Positions 9,809 to 20,170 of a stretch of 64,000 nt of DNA are shown here, in pieces. The DNA is from Clarkia xantiana subsp. parviflora (taxonomy: Eukaryota > Streptophyta > Magnoliopsida > Myrtales > Onagraceae). Positions within the stretch are counted from its first letter, which is position 1. Every line of letters begins with the position of its first letter. Position numbers and translations under genes: made by a program. The notes below the pieces were generated by a model. It was not told the origin of the DNA, searched no databases, and worked only from the letters and a program-made list of their open reading frames with translations. The stretch covers positions 44,558,441 through 44,622,440 of the forward strand of contig JAPTYO010000008.1 of NCBI GenBank assembly GCA_036873135.1, written 5' to 3'.

Positions 9809-10066
9809 CTAGGCTTGGTCCTTGTCGGCATCAGCGGGAGCAGGATCCACGAGATCTGTGGCAAAAGGCTCCACGGGTTCAGCTGCTGGAGGGTCGATTA
9901 TCGGGGGGTCAACTGTCGGAGGATCGACACTTGGAAGCTCCGCCATGTCTTCAACACCCGCGGGAGTGTTCCCCTCATCACTCTCCTCCGAGAGGGCGAA
10001 GTACTTCTTCGCAAAGGGAGCGAGAGTCGCAGATTCGTCGAAGTTGAAGCGTTTCAATCTGAGCCG
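9809..10066 (-). pseudogene. Tat-A antisense gene, 3' remnant
   Basis: On the strand opposite to the element, an open segment ends at a stop at 9809. It encodes a part aligning by eye with the end of the Tat-B antisense protein: LAPFAKKYFALSEESDEGNTP, then a Pro/Asp-rich tail with three DPP repeats and an end in DKDQA. The sequence upstream on the minus strand (about 10067-10150) resembles the region in front of the TATA box of the Tat-B antisense gene. Tat-A therefore seems to have lost roughly 2.8 kb that held the promoter, the N-terminal domain and most of the coiled coil. Confidence 0.65.
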
Positions 10067-10370
10067 TTGAGATGAAACGAATAGAATGGAAAGGGGCGTA
10101 ATGATGAAACGGCATGAAAAGCACTTTTTCAGAAAAAGCAGGCGCGAAAAATCAGGCACGGGTGCCAAAGACGTCACTTCGTCATCTGCTGCATTTAATG
10201 GCTGAGTAACCGAGGAGTCTTCTCGGATTTGGTGACTATCCTCGAGGTATCGAGGAATCGTAGACGAGAAGATCCGTATCAAGTAACTTTATCAAAGGAA
10301 AGATCCCCGACTTCGATGTCGGGAGGTCGGGAGTTGAAAGACACGACGAACTGTAAGTCCCTCATGTCTT

Positions 10371-10379
10371 GGGGGCAAA
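10371..10379 (+). promoter_or_regulatory. Tat-A polypurine tract
   Basis: GGGGGCAAA lies directly before the 3' LTR (TGATGGG at 10380). Tat-B has the same tract at 60886-60894. It would prime plus-strand DNA synthesis. Confidence 0.75.
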
Positions 10380-11138
10380 TGATGGGTTTCGCTATGGCCG
10401 TTAGGCCCTTTAAAGGTGAGGAAACGGTGAATAGGCCCACTGGGCCCTAAAAGGTGGTCAAGAAGACCAAGGTGAAGGGTCCCGACAGCGGGAGTCCCGA
10501 TGATGAAAGGTCCCGACAGAGTCGGTCCCGATAGGCGAGCTGGACGCTCCCGATGAGATGCCTTTAAGTAGGCCCCAATGATGAATCCCTGAGAATGATT
10601 GGCCCTATCACGATGACGAGGGGCCCCGAGCGGTGACACAATGAGATAACTCTGGAGTCCCCGATATTAGTCGGGACTTGCTATCAGAGGTTGAGGCCGA
10701 GATACGCGGAGCGTGGCCGAGATAAGCGAGATCATGGCCTAGATAGGCGGGATCGTGGCCGAGATACGCGGAGCGTGGCCGAGATAGGCGAGATCGTGGC
10801 CGAGATACGCGGAGCGTGGCCGAGATAGGCGAGATCATGCCCGAGATAGGCGGGATCAAGGCCGAGATAAGCGGAATATGGGCTAACCACCCCAACGGTT
10901 CACCAGGTAACTGAGGCACCTCTTCGCCTATAAAAGGGCAGAGGTTACCTCAGATCACATACGTTTTTGAGATACACTCTTTGAGATTCCTGCTTGCCAG
11001 TTTATACGAGATATTCATTTAAGCATCGGAGAGGGATTCTGGGTCACCGCCCGGTCTATCCCCTCTTGCAGGATTACGTGGAGCGAAGGAGCTCGGATCG
11101 CCGTCAAGACCGTACCGGAGTTCCACCGTGATCCAATA
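10380..11138 (+). repeat. Tat-A 3' LTR
   Basis: 759 bp, matching the 5' LTR apart from scattered substitutions and about two extra 'gtggccgagatacgcgg' units (about 10690-10870), which explain the 46-bp length difference. TATA box at 10929-10935. The end reads GATCCAATA where the 5' LTR ends CAACA, a single change in the terminal CA. Confidence 0.92.
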
Positions 11139-11143
11139 GTTAT

Positions 11144-12272
11144 TAGCCAGTCTTGCTTCGGCAGAGGTCCCCCTCTCCTACAAGACGACCGTGCCCGTGT
11201 GATAAGGCAAGACCCACATTCGACATAATTTGTGCAGAGGATTGCGTCCTCCTACGACTCAGTTTATAGACCGTAAAAACTGATGTATTCAAACATTATG
11301 ACGTAGATGAATCATAAATTCGAAATGCAATTCTTTCATTCATCAAAATGAATCATAAATTCGATATACACCCACTTCTAAACACTACGCAATCCAAGCA
11401 GTTTAACATGCTTTTCAGATGTCTCCTTGCGTTATGGTTTAGTTAATGGGTCTGCCACCATGTCATCAGTGGACGAGTATTCTAAAGTGATTATATTGTA
11501 TTCTACCCTTGATTTAGCATAATTATATTTCACATCAATGTGTTTAGTCCTACTATGGTACTTTGGATTTTTTACTGCAGCAATGGCTGCTTGACTGTCA
11601 GAGAACACCTTCACAGGTTTACTCCCGACATCACCACCAAGTAGCGCAGTAAGAAGCCTTTTCAGCCAGACCGCTTCCTGTGCGTTTTTTGGAGAGAGCA
11701 ACGGATTCTGATTCCATTGTAGACAACGTGACATATGATTTCTTCTTGCTCGTCCATGAAATGGCGGCATCAGCAAGGAGAAATACTCCTCCTGTGGTAG
11801 ACTTACGATCTTCTGGATCTCCACCATGGTCGGCGTCATTGAATCCGTTCAATTCTAACTTCCATCCCTCATAGTACAGTACGTAGTCGGCAGTACCTTT
11901 CAAATATCGCATGATCCGCTTTACAGCTTTTAAATGTTGATAGCTAGGGTCAGATTGGAATTTTGCTACTAGGCCCACAACGTAACAGATGACCGGACGT
12001 GTGCAAAACATGGAGTACATGATACTTCTGACCATGCTTAAATACTCATGCACTTCTCATCTTTTCACGCTCTTGCCGGTTCTTCGGGCCGTCGCGCTTT
12101 GACAACGCGCACCCGAATACTACCGGCGTTTCCACAGGTTTAGAATCTTGTAATCTAAACCTTTTCAACAGTTTTTTGATGTAGGCTTCCTGAGATAGAC
12201 ACAATCTCCGGGCGGCACGATCTCTAGAAATCTTAATGCCCAAGATGTACATAGCCTCTCCCATGTCTTTCA
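11144..12272 (-). pseudogene. Cop1 copia RNase H and end of reverse transcriptase
   Basis: Minus-strand copia polyprotein fragment. From right to left it reads MKDMGEAMYILGIKISRD (end of reverse transcriptase, about 12220-12272), KPVETPVVFGCALSKRDGP, the connection region (CTRPVICYVVGLVAKFQSD), then RNase H with NDADHGGDPEDRKSTTGG, SKNAQEAVWLKRL and KVFSDSQAAIAAVKNPK, and the end region MVADPLTKP near 11435. Frames change at about 12050 and 11700-11750. The right edge at 12272 is the insertion point of Cop2 and the missing upstream part resumes at 38273. Tat-A interrupts the 3' side. Confidence 0.88.
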
Positions 12273-12855
12273 TGTAAGCATAAGGTAATGGGTGCTGTAA
12301 TTGGTAGCCCATAATATGTATAGTTTACCTAATGAACTTGGGTAAATGTCACATTAGGTCAATTGGGCTAGACCCAAATCCCAATTGACATGGGAGGCCC
12401 AAAACTGGGCCTCCCCAGTTACATAGGCCGGCCGAAATGTAGAGTGGGTTAAAGTGGACTTTAGTCCACTTTACTCCTTCTATAAATAAGAGGTGTTAGG
12501 GGATTTTTAGGGTTATTCACAATTCACTCACAAGAGTGTTTTAGAGAGAAACCCCCCCTAAATACCTAGTTTCGGCCGAACCATATATCCCTCACCAAGG
12601 GTGTGCCAACTTGCCTTCGAGTTGTCCCCGTGTCAAGAATCGATCAGAGGCTTTGCTGTGGAGCTTGCACCACGTAGGGCTTCTCTAACAAGAACCTCTA
12701 CGGGTCCCGACCGGAGGATCGCGAACTCCCTCTTGAGATGATCTTGGGTCTACGGATCATCCTAAAGGTATGTGTGAAACTTCCGCTGCGTAATTCTAAT
12801 TACTGACATGTACCTTGTTTTAGTATCCGTAGTGATTACTCCCCGTAATATAACA
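12273..12855 (+). repeat. Cop2 5' LTR
   Basis: 583 bp, starting TGTAAGCATAAGG and ending CCCCGTAATATAACA. TATA box TATAAATA at 12481-12488, followed by a short leader with 'gagagaaacccccc'. The start was set by comparison with the 3' LTR and by the target duplication. Confidence 0.88.
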
Positions 12856-12856
12856 G

Positions 12857-12868
12857 TGGTATCAGAGC
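12857..12868 (+). promoter_or_regulatory. Cop2 primer-binding site
   Basis: TGGTATCAGAGC, the standard complement to the 3' end of plant initiator tRNA-Met, one base after the LTR. Confidence 0.9.
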
Positions 12869-15800
12869 CCGTGTTAGGAGTTCATGATTTTGATAAACTG
12901 GTGTTCTTAAAATTTTAATTTTGGACCGAAAATTTTAAAGTGAAAAAGATTTAAAATTTCAAATTTTTTAAGGGTTTTATGATAGGTCCGAAATTTTCAT
13001 GTTCTTGGTTAAATTGATGTTTATGATCTTCAAGAAAAGTGTGATATTTATCAAAATCTAACATTGGATTGTAGATCTTATTAAAATCTGATCTTAAAAT
13101 TTGACCACTTATTCCCAGTTTTGGTGTTTGTGCCGAAACCCTAGGTAAAATACAAGTTAAATTTTTAATTTTTTAGACACCAATGGGATAAAATTTCGGT
13201 CATACTATTAAAATAATATTGTTTACCATATTTTAATTTTTAATCAAGGTAACAATATATCTATAATTGGGAACATTAGGATAGATTCACATAAATATAT
13301 AGAAATATATATCACTATCAATATATCTAATTATTTAATAGGGTTAAAGATATTATTGATAGAAATATATATCACTATCAATATATATAAATATTTGATA
13401 GATTCTATTGAGAAAATATATTGTCAGTATATTTGTTACCCTATTTAAGATATTGACAATAAATAAATAAATATATATGAATCTAATTTTACTTATATAT
13501 ATATTGTTGATTGATCTAATCTTAAAGATAGAATCTTAGCAATAAATATATATATGTTTGTATTTGGCCGAATTATATATATATATATTTAATATTGGAA
13601 ATTATTTTATATAATTAATGTTACTGGGTGGTTAAGTTAATTATTTTTGGACTTTAAAACCCTACTTGGGCCACAAGTAAACATTTCGGCCCAACCTTTT
13701 AGATTTTAATTATTGGGCTGGTCCAATATGTCAAACCGGGACGAATTTAAATCGAACCGTGTTTTCTCAATCGGTTCGACCTCATCGGGTCGAGTGAACC
13801 GGGTAATTAAGTGGATCTAACCGAATCGGTTTTGTGTGTTGAACCGAACCAAACCCTATTTTATTGGACCGGTTCGGACCGAAACAGATTTTAAAATTTA
13901 AAACCGGACCGAATCGGATTTGCCGGACCGGACCGAACCGAATATTCTGAACCGGACAAAAAACGAACCAAAAATTGACTGAACCGAAATGATTTTCAAA
14001 ACCGAATTCAAGTTAATTAAATATAATAGGGTGGTCAAGTTTTAAAATCCAAATGTTTTGAACCTCTAAATGGATTACACAGTGCTCATAGGGTTACTAA
14101 CCATAATGCCTTGTTTCGATTATGGGGATGGATCTCGGAGATACATGATTTTGGGACTGGTATAATTAGTGGGCTGAATTGCAATTGTTTATTATTCAAT
14201 ATACATTAATGCATGATTAGAAATGTTGTCTTGACATAGTCAAGCTAGCTGGACATTGCATGTTGTCGGCGGAGCCTTGGTTAAATATATGGAATGCACA
14301 CTAGGATAGACATGCTGTGATAGTTGTAAATGCCTAAGATTCATGCCTACAATGTTGCTTAATTGAATATAAGCATCAATTGCAAATCAACCACTAACGT
14401 TTAAAATTATTTTAAAACCGAAAACCATTCGCCAAATATGTATGATTGTTGTTGAATTTTCATGTTTGACACGTATGCTAGAATGTTGAGGACGTAGTTG
14501 AATTTGATAATTTACATGGTTAGTAGAATTATAATGCAAGCATGAGTTCCTCAGAACATTAGACGCATGACGTGTAAGCATGAGTGTGATTTGTTTGATG
14601 AATGTTACTTGCGTATGATAATTTACGTGGTTAGTAGAATTATATATGCATGAGTAAATTCATCAGAATATTTTCCAAAAAAATAAAATTATAAAGGGCC
14701 TTGGGAAAGCGAAGATCGGGTATGCCTGTTTTAAAATTCTCGTTCCAGTAATTTGCGATTAAAACCGTTTTAAAAGACTGATCTATTGTTTGGCAAAAAA
14801 AAAAAGACTGATCTATTGGATTGAAAATGGCGGTAACGTGAACTCTTTCACAACCATCTTCCATTGGTTTACTGGTGGTTGGTTGGTTTAGATGACTGAG
14901 GAATCATTATTTGTCGGGTTCAATCTAAATAGATATCTGATGTATGCAATTTTTTCTCAAAATGTTATTGTCTACCTGAATTTTGCATAATCGTCGATGT
15001 GTTAGTATGAATCGGTTGAATTAGTGCGATTCGATATTCCACGCAATCTTGATGGTATGTATCATGATGAATAAAAGGAGTACGTATTGAACTCTCTATG
15101 ATTCCGAAAAGTGGAGAGGACAACTACAGATGAATATGGTAGTCTGTATGATTTTGACAATGCGAAACGAATGTAACAATTTGTTTCAGCAAAAATAGGA
15201 GTAGGTTCTTTGATGATCTCAACGCGTATATGGTGATACATTCAACCTTGGTAAAGGGGGTTCTTTGATGATCTCAACGCGTATATGGTGATACATTCAA
15301 CCTTGGTAAAGGGGGTTGAAGAAGACTTCGATTACAACCAGGCAATGTTGCAGCTTAGTATCCCTTTGCATCCACCTCGGTGGAAGCAAGGATGCAAAAG
15401 CTAAACGTTTCGGTTAAACATGATGGTCTTCACTATTTTCATGGATGTTGGCGTAAAACCTGCATCGTATTTTCAAAATGAAAAGTCAACATAGAAAAGA
15501 TCTATATGGTTGTCTGATATTGACAGGACTTAGTGACCTTGAGCCTAATCAAGTACAGTGACCACAACAGTAAAAAGGAAACCTTCTCTGCTCACCATAC
15601 TGGGTTCGAAAGAAATCAACCATGATCCGCATATTATAGAGAGAACTGGACCATAAAGGTCTTATACGATAATCTGTTGGGTTAAACAATGTTGATAAAG
15701 TGCGTCTCTAGTACGCCACGTAGGTCATGTGTATGAAGCTGTAAAATGTTTTATACAGACACAGATCATTTAATGTAATTCACTCGTGAATTACCCAGAT

Positions 15801-15885
15801 GTGATGTTCAACATGAGTTAAAGTTCTCGACTATCTATGCGACAATAATGGATCGAATACGTGTTCTTCAGATCAAGAACCCTAC
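12869..15885 (+). other. Cop2 leader and non-coding internal region
   Basis: About 3 kb without a credible gene. 12890-13620 is AT-rich leader with repeated TATATA. 13730-14000 is a block of ACCGAACCGG-type palindromic motifs, also present in Cop3 at 44150-44460. 14390-14970 matches the Cop3 leader. From about 15000 it departs from Cop3, which has gag there, and instead matches Cop1 (40700-41400 read on the minus strand), where a short readable stretch resembles FDDLNVYLVIHSTLDKGVEED. I do not recognise this block. Confidence 0.55.
15204..15313 (+). repeat. Perfect 55-bp tandem duplication
   Basis: Two identical 55-bp copies (15204-15258 and 15259-15313) beginning GGTTCTTTGATGATCTC. Cop1 has one copy at the same place, so the duplication arose in Cop2. 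Confidence 0.9.
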
Positions 15886-16524
15886 TGTTATGTCCGCTTC
15901 CACCTGGGCAGCTTTGGGCTTCTCTTTTCACGAACGGGCTCGAGATGTGTGTATAAGGACGGGAACGCCGTGATCCTTAAAACACAATCACCGAGCTAAT
16001 CTTCCAATCCTCGATCTCGAACTCTTGACCTTCGGGTCCTGCACAAGGGGCAGTAACCAGCGTGGGAGGGGGGAATGCTGGTTGGGCCCACTCCGACGCT
16101 CAAGTTAGAACATCTAGAGAGAGAAAGCCTTAGAGAGAAGTCAGAGCATCCAAAGTCCAAAAGTGAGGGAGTTGTCTAGAATGGGAGATCTAGGACCCTA
16201 TTTATAGGGAACCTAAGGATTATGCCCAGTTTTGAACTACTTGATGTCGGTATGTAAGGAAGACGTATACCGTCATCAAGGAGGACTATGCATGCACCGA
16301 ATTCCCGCACTTGGAAAATTAATCGGGGTGAGCGTACGAAGAAAAACGGTAATCCGGACCTCCGGATCGCCTTAGGGCAATCCGGAAGTCCTTCGGCCCG
16401 GGAATTGCGTGTATCCCGAACCGTTTTAGACTCGGGTGTCCACGAAAGGGTTTTTTACGGGTTTTGGGGTATTTTACGAGGCCTGAAATGTAGATACAAA
16501 CCCGAATTGGACAGATATCTAACA
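15886..16524 (-). repeat. GagD 3' LTR
   Basis: 639 bp. On the minus strand it starts TGTTAGATATCTG and ends GGACATAACA. TATA box CCTATAAATAGG on the minus strand at 16197-16208. It lacks a short duplicated segment (about 24-29 bp near 27350-27390) present in the 5' LTR. Confidence 0.9.
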
Positions 16525-16535
16525 CTTGCCCCCGA
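16525..16535 (-). promoter_or_regulatory. GagD polypurine tract
   Basis: On the minus strand TCGGGGGCAAG abuts the 3' LTR. The core GGGGGCAA is the same as in Tat-A and Tat-B. Confidence 0.65.
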
Positions 16536-16993
16536 GTCAAGTAGTGGTTCAAACCCGTGCTTGACTCTTTTCACGATATTCGTCCAATTTAGGTTCGATA
16601 CTGACCTCAGGGGTGGCCTGTTTGTCAATTCGAGTATTGAGATCATAAATTTTCCGCCGTACGTACGTAATCTGTTTACAAGGTTAGCGTAACGGAAAAT
16701 ATGTGTACAACGACATGCAATTATATTCGCAATATCATGTAATGAATGAAATACTTGTAATAATAAAGAAACATGCAACGTGATAATACCATGGTATACG
16801 ATGTGAACATGTAACATGTTGTCAATATGTTAATGACGACATAATAGACGGATGACGTAATCATGCAATAAGCAAAATACTTAGAATAATATGGAATTGG
16901 AGAACGTGTACACAATCATGAAGCATGATGTAAACATGGAAAATGATGCAAGCACGTAGTATGATGTAATCATGAAAAACGATACAAACATTC
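16536..16993 (-). other. GagD internal sequence without genes
   Basis: AT-rich, rich in short 'catgcaa/gatgtaatcatg' repeats. No gene or RNA structure is visible. Confidence 0.5.
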
Positions 16994-17227
16994 TATTGGG
17001 ATATTATATGTATGGGGACTAATATCTAATTATGCTAAGTTGTCTTAGTTCTAGTATTTACATTCTAGTCCCTAAACTAGGGTTTTCATATTAGCCCATG
17101 AGGTCTCCTATATAAAGGAGCCTCCACTATTGTAATGGTGAAGCAACCTTCTCATATCATGTTTAGTATAATGAAAGGATTGTTCTCTTCATACTCTCCA
17201 ACCTCTCTACAATTATAAACGTTAATA
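16994..17227 (+). repeat. TRIM-like 5' LTR
   Basis: 234 bp, ends TATTGGG and TTAATA. The boundary is fixed by the cattc duplication and the adjoining primer site. Confidence 0.88.
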
Positions 17228-17239
17228 TGGTATCAGAGC
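17228..17239 (+). promoter_or_regulatory. TRIM-like element primer-binding site
   Basis: TGGTATCAGAGC, complementary to initiator tRNA-Met, directly after the LTR. Confidence 0.88.
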
Positions 17240-18028
17240 TATTTTCGATCTTGGTGTTTTGATTTCAATTTCGTTTTTCAATTATTTCCAGAAATTTTTC
17301 CAGAAATTTTTTCCTTGCCGTGAGTTAAGTCCCTAGCCCCGAAAAATACCCATTTGATTTACACCTCTTCTTCCAAAATTGACATCACCAATCGACCCAG
17401 CAACCTCCGGCGAACATTCTGCAGTTTTCGCCGCCGTCAGCAGCCACCGCACGCGCCCTCACGCGTCGCCGCGTGAGTTGCGCCCCGCCGGCGCGTGCAG
17501 GCCACGCGCCACCTTCCCGATGTCCAATCGCCGCGATTTTTAGTTTTTCGGAATCGTCTCGAGCTCCCGATTCCATTGATATATTATACGTCAAATTCCG
17601 AGATTGAAGTGTGGAGCTTCATCTTCGGTTAAACATTATAGAAGAGTGGAACATAGGAACCTCAGCTTCGCAGAAAGACTGAGACATCGGAACTTCACCT
17701 TCTGGAAGATTGAAACATAGGAACCTCAGCTTCGCCGTAAGACTGAGACATTGGAACTTCATCTTCCGTTCAACCATCTTGTTTTCTGAATACTTCAAGG
17801 CCATAGGTGGCATCTGTCATCACTCCGCTGAGAGCATGATGAAGACCAACCGATTGTTGCTACACGTGGATTATCACACCTCTGAGAGACCATGAAGGCT
17901 ACAAGTGGATGTTCACCTCTGAGAGCACGGTGGACCTTGAAGATTCATTTTGAAGTTTGAGCATAAATTGTCAAAGATTGGGATGTGCTTCGGATTGAAG
18001 AAGGAAGGAGAAGAAGAAGATGGGGGAA

Positions 18029-18267
18029 TATTGGGATATTATATGTATGGGGACTAATATCTAATTATGCTAAGTTGTCTTAGTTCTAGTATTTTTATTC
18101 TAGTCCCTAATGTTTACTAGGGTTTTCATATTAGCCCATGAGGTCTCCTATATAAAGGAGCCTCCACTATTGTAATGGTGAAGCAACCTTCTCATATCAT
18201 GTTTAGTATAATGAAAGGATTGTTCTCTTCATACTCTCCAACTTCTCTACAATTATAAACGTTAATA
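18029..18267 (+). repeat. TRIM-like 3' LTR
   Basis: 239 bp, nearly identical to the 5' copy except for a few bases around 'ccctaatgtttactaggg'. It ends directly before cattc at 18268-18272. Confidence 0.88.
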
Positions 18268-18272
18268 CATTC

Positions 18273-19250
18273 AATTCATACTTAGACTATAAAAATAATC
18301 ACGCGTCCACCATGAGCTTGCATCATGTACGTATAAAAGTGATAACATGCATGACCATCTACAAAGCGCGTTATGCAATACTAGAGAGCATGTATGTAAA
18401 ACAAGCATAGGAGAGGTGTAAGTATGTGAAACTAAGGACTTGTATGAAAATAAATATTAGTTTAGTCCTTAGCACATGGTGTAGGCATTATTAATGAGAA
18501 TTAGGAGAGAGAATACCCATTATCTTACATCCTTAATAGATAAATCCTCAAGAAGCTCTCCATCCTTGATGAAGAGGGAATTCATGGAGGTGTGAATTTG
18601 GGGTAATCACATCACATTTGACATCGATCAAGATCGAATCCGGGCAAGGAGGGGACTGAGGCGGTGCGTGAGACAAGGGATACGGCGTGTGAGACGGCGG
18701 CGGTGGCGGCGCGTGGGTCTTCGGGTGAGGGCGAGTAGCAATTTGAACTTGTTTCGTGTCGGTGAGTCCAATTTCGTACATGGCTAGCCCTTTCGTGACT
18801 TTGTTTGGCCTTGATTTAGTCTTGAAATCACCATGTACCTAACTATCTTATCATGCATACAAGGTGTTTTATAAAATGCATTAGAATAATTAGACCCAAA
18901 TCGGCCAAAATTTTTCTAAGTGCTGAAAATTTTAGAAAAGTGTAAATGAATTGTTATACTTCCCTTATGCATAGTGTTCATTGCCGACATGTTGTCCCAT
19001 GCCTTAGTCGTTGTTTTAGCATGCTCGATGTTGATGATCGGTAGTTGTATGTACACGGCCGTCAATGGTTGTATGTTGGTAATGATAGCTTAGGCAATGT
19101 ACGTTGAGCGTCATGTATAGACTGTCGGTCATTGTCTGCAAACACGCTTAAAACACTTAGAAAATATTTTAACGATATCTAATGCTTGTTACCATAGATG
19201 TTGTCGTATGAGCTTTGTCGATAAGCGTCGTAGGAGTGCTTAGGAGGTAT
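18273..19250. other. GagD internal region without recognised genes
   Basis: Nothing convincing. A minus-strand proline-rich reading (about 18630-18720) is low-complexity and has no matching start or context. The motif 'cacttagaaaatattt' near 19155 heralds the array that follows and recurs near 20070. Confidence 0.45.
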
Positions 19251-19259
19251 TGTGTAGAA

Positions 19260-19890
19260 GTTGATAATAACTACTTGATGCATGCAATCCATCCTTGTCG
19301 ACATATATGTACATACATGGAAATACTTAGAAAATATTATTCACTTGTCGACATGTATGTATGTACATGGAAACACTTAGAAAATATTCTTCACTTGTCG
19401 ACATGTATGTAAATACATGGAAACACTTAGAAAATATTCTTCACTTTTCGACATGCATCCTTGTCGATATGTATGTACGTACATGGAAACACTTAGAAAA
19501 TATTCTCCACTTGTCGACATGTATCCTTGTCGACATGTATGTACGTACATGGAAACACTTAGAAAATATTCTTTACTTGTCGACATGTATCCTTGTCGAC
19601 ATGTATGTACATACATGGAAACACTTAGAAAATATTCTTCACTTGTCGACATGCATCCTTGTCGACATGTATGTACGTACATGGAAATACTTAGAAAATA
19701 TTCTTTACTTGTCGACATGTATCCTTGTCGAAATGTATGTACATACATGGAAACACTTAGAAAATATTCTTCACTTGTCGACATGCATCCTTGTCGACAT
19801 GTATGTATGTACATGGAAATACTTAGAAAATATTCTTCACTTGTCGACATGCATCCTTGTCGACATGTATGTACGTACATGTATGTGCGC
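19260..19890 (+). repeat. 66-bp tandem array upstream of the antisense gene
   Basis: The segment 'gtatgtacgtacatggaaac' recurs at 19471, 19537, 19603, 19669, 19735, 19801 and 19867, an exact 66-bp period. Three earlier units at 19303, 19355 and 19405 are shorter (50-66 bp spacing). Each unit has the palindromes TGTACGTACA or TGTACATACA and TGTCGACA. Because 66 is a multiple of three, both strands stay open for more than 160 codons, which is a by-product of the repeat. The array lies 0.3 kb before the antisense gene of GagD. Confidence 0.92.
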
Positions 19891-20170
19891 ACTTGCCCCC
19901 ATACTTAGAATTTTTCTCTATCCCTGGCTATGTATGTTGTATCCATGTACTTGATGTAAACGCAGGTTGTATGCCAACACCTTGTTGTATGCTAACACTT
20001 GGTAATATGCTTGACACATAGTAGCGTGATGTCCAATTGCAATATGCCGACTGTCATCTTGAGCAAAACACTTAGAAAATATTTCGCCCTTGTAATCATG
20101 TATCCATGTCGATATGCATGTACATACATAGAGCTTGCTCACTGATTGACTTGTTACTTGTAATTTTCAG

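Larger units (their letters stand above)
1692..11138 (+). mobile_element. Tat-A: Ty3/gypsy LTR retrotransposon, Tat lineage, decayed
   Basis: A complete element with two LTRs (1692-2404 and 10380-11138), a primer-binding site, gag-pol, a long post-pol region and a purine-rich tract. It is flanked by the 5-bp duplication gttat (1687-1691 and 11139-11143). The Tat lineage is indicated by four traits: two consecutive RNase H domains, a GPY-type integrase end without chromodomain, a long region between integrase and 3' LTR, and an antisense reading frame there. Allowing for two later insertions, gag-pol was one open frame from 2442 to 9510. It now has at least three stops (2790, 6036, 6378) and one frameshift (~6966). 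It was inserted into Cop1. Confidence 0.93.
16994..18267 (+). mobile_element. TRIM-like non-autonomous LTR element with TA...TA ends
   Basis: 1274 bp with direct terminal repeats at 16994-17227 (234 bp) and 18029-18267 (239 bp), flanked by perfect cattc duplications (16989-16993 and 18268-18272). LTRs begin TATTGGGATATT and end CGTTAATA rather than TG...CA. Each has a TATATAAA box (17109-17116 in the first). TGGTATCAGAGC (17228-17239) is the primer site and a purine tract (agaagatgggggaa) precedes the second LTR. The 801-bp interior has no long reading frame. It holds a GC-rich stretch (17400-17540) and repeats of 'gaacctcagcttcgc' (17655-17760). It needs enzymes from another, probably copia, element. 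Confidence 0.9.

Noticed and set aside
12857..12868. tRNA gene at the TGGTATCAGAGC sites
   Set aside because: These are primer-binding sites complementary to a tRNA end; no cloverleaf sequence follows.
17400..17540. GC-rich stretch in the TRIM as a captured host gene fragment
   Set aside because: Composition is suggestive, but I recognise no protein and see no exon borders. A search would be needed.
18548..18781. Proline-rich minus-strand frame
   Set aside because: Low complexity, short, no relatives within the window and no start context.
19260..19890. CRISPR-like array, or a repeat protein on either strand
   Set aside because: Units are contiguous with no unique spacers, there are no cas genes, and the frames are open on both strands only because the period is 66.
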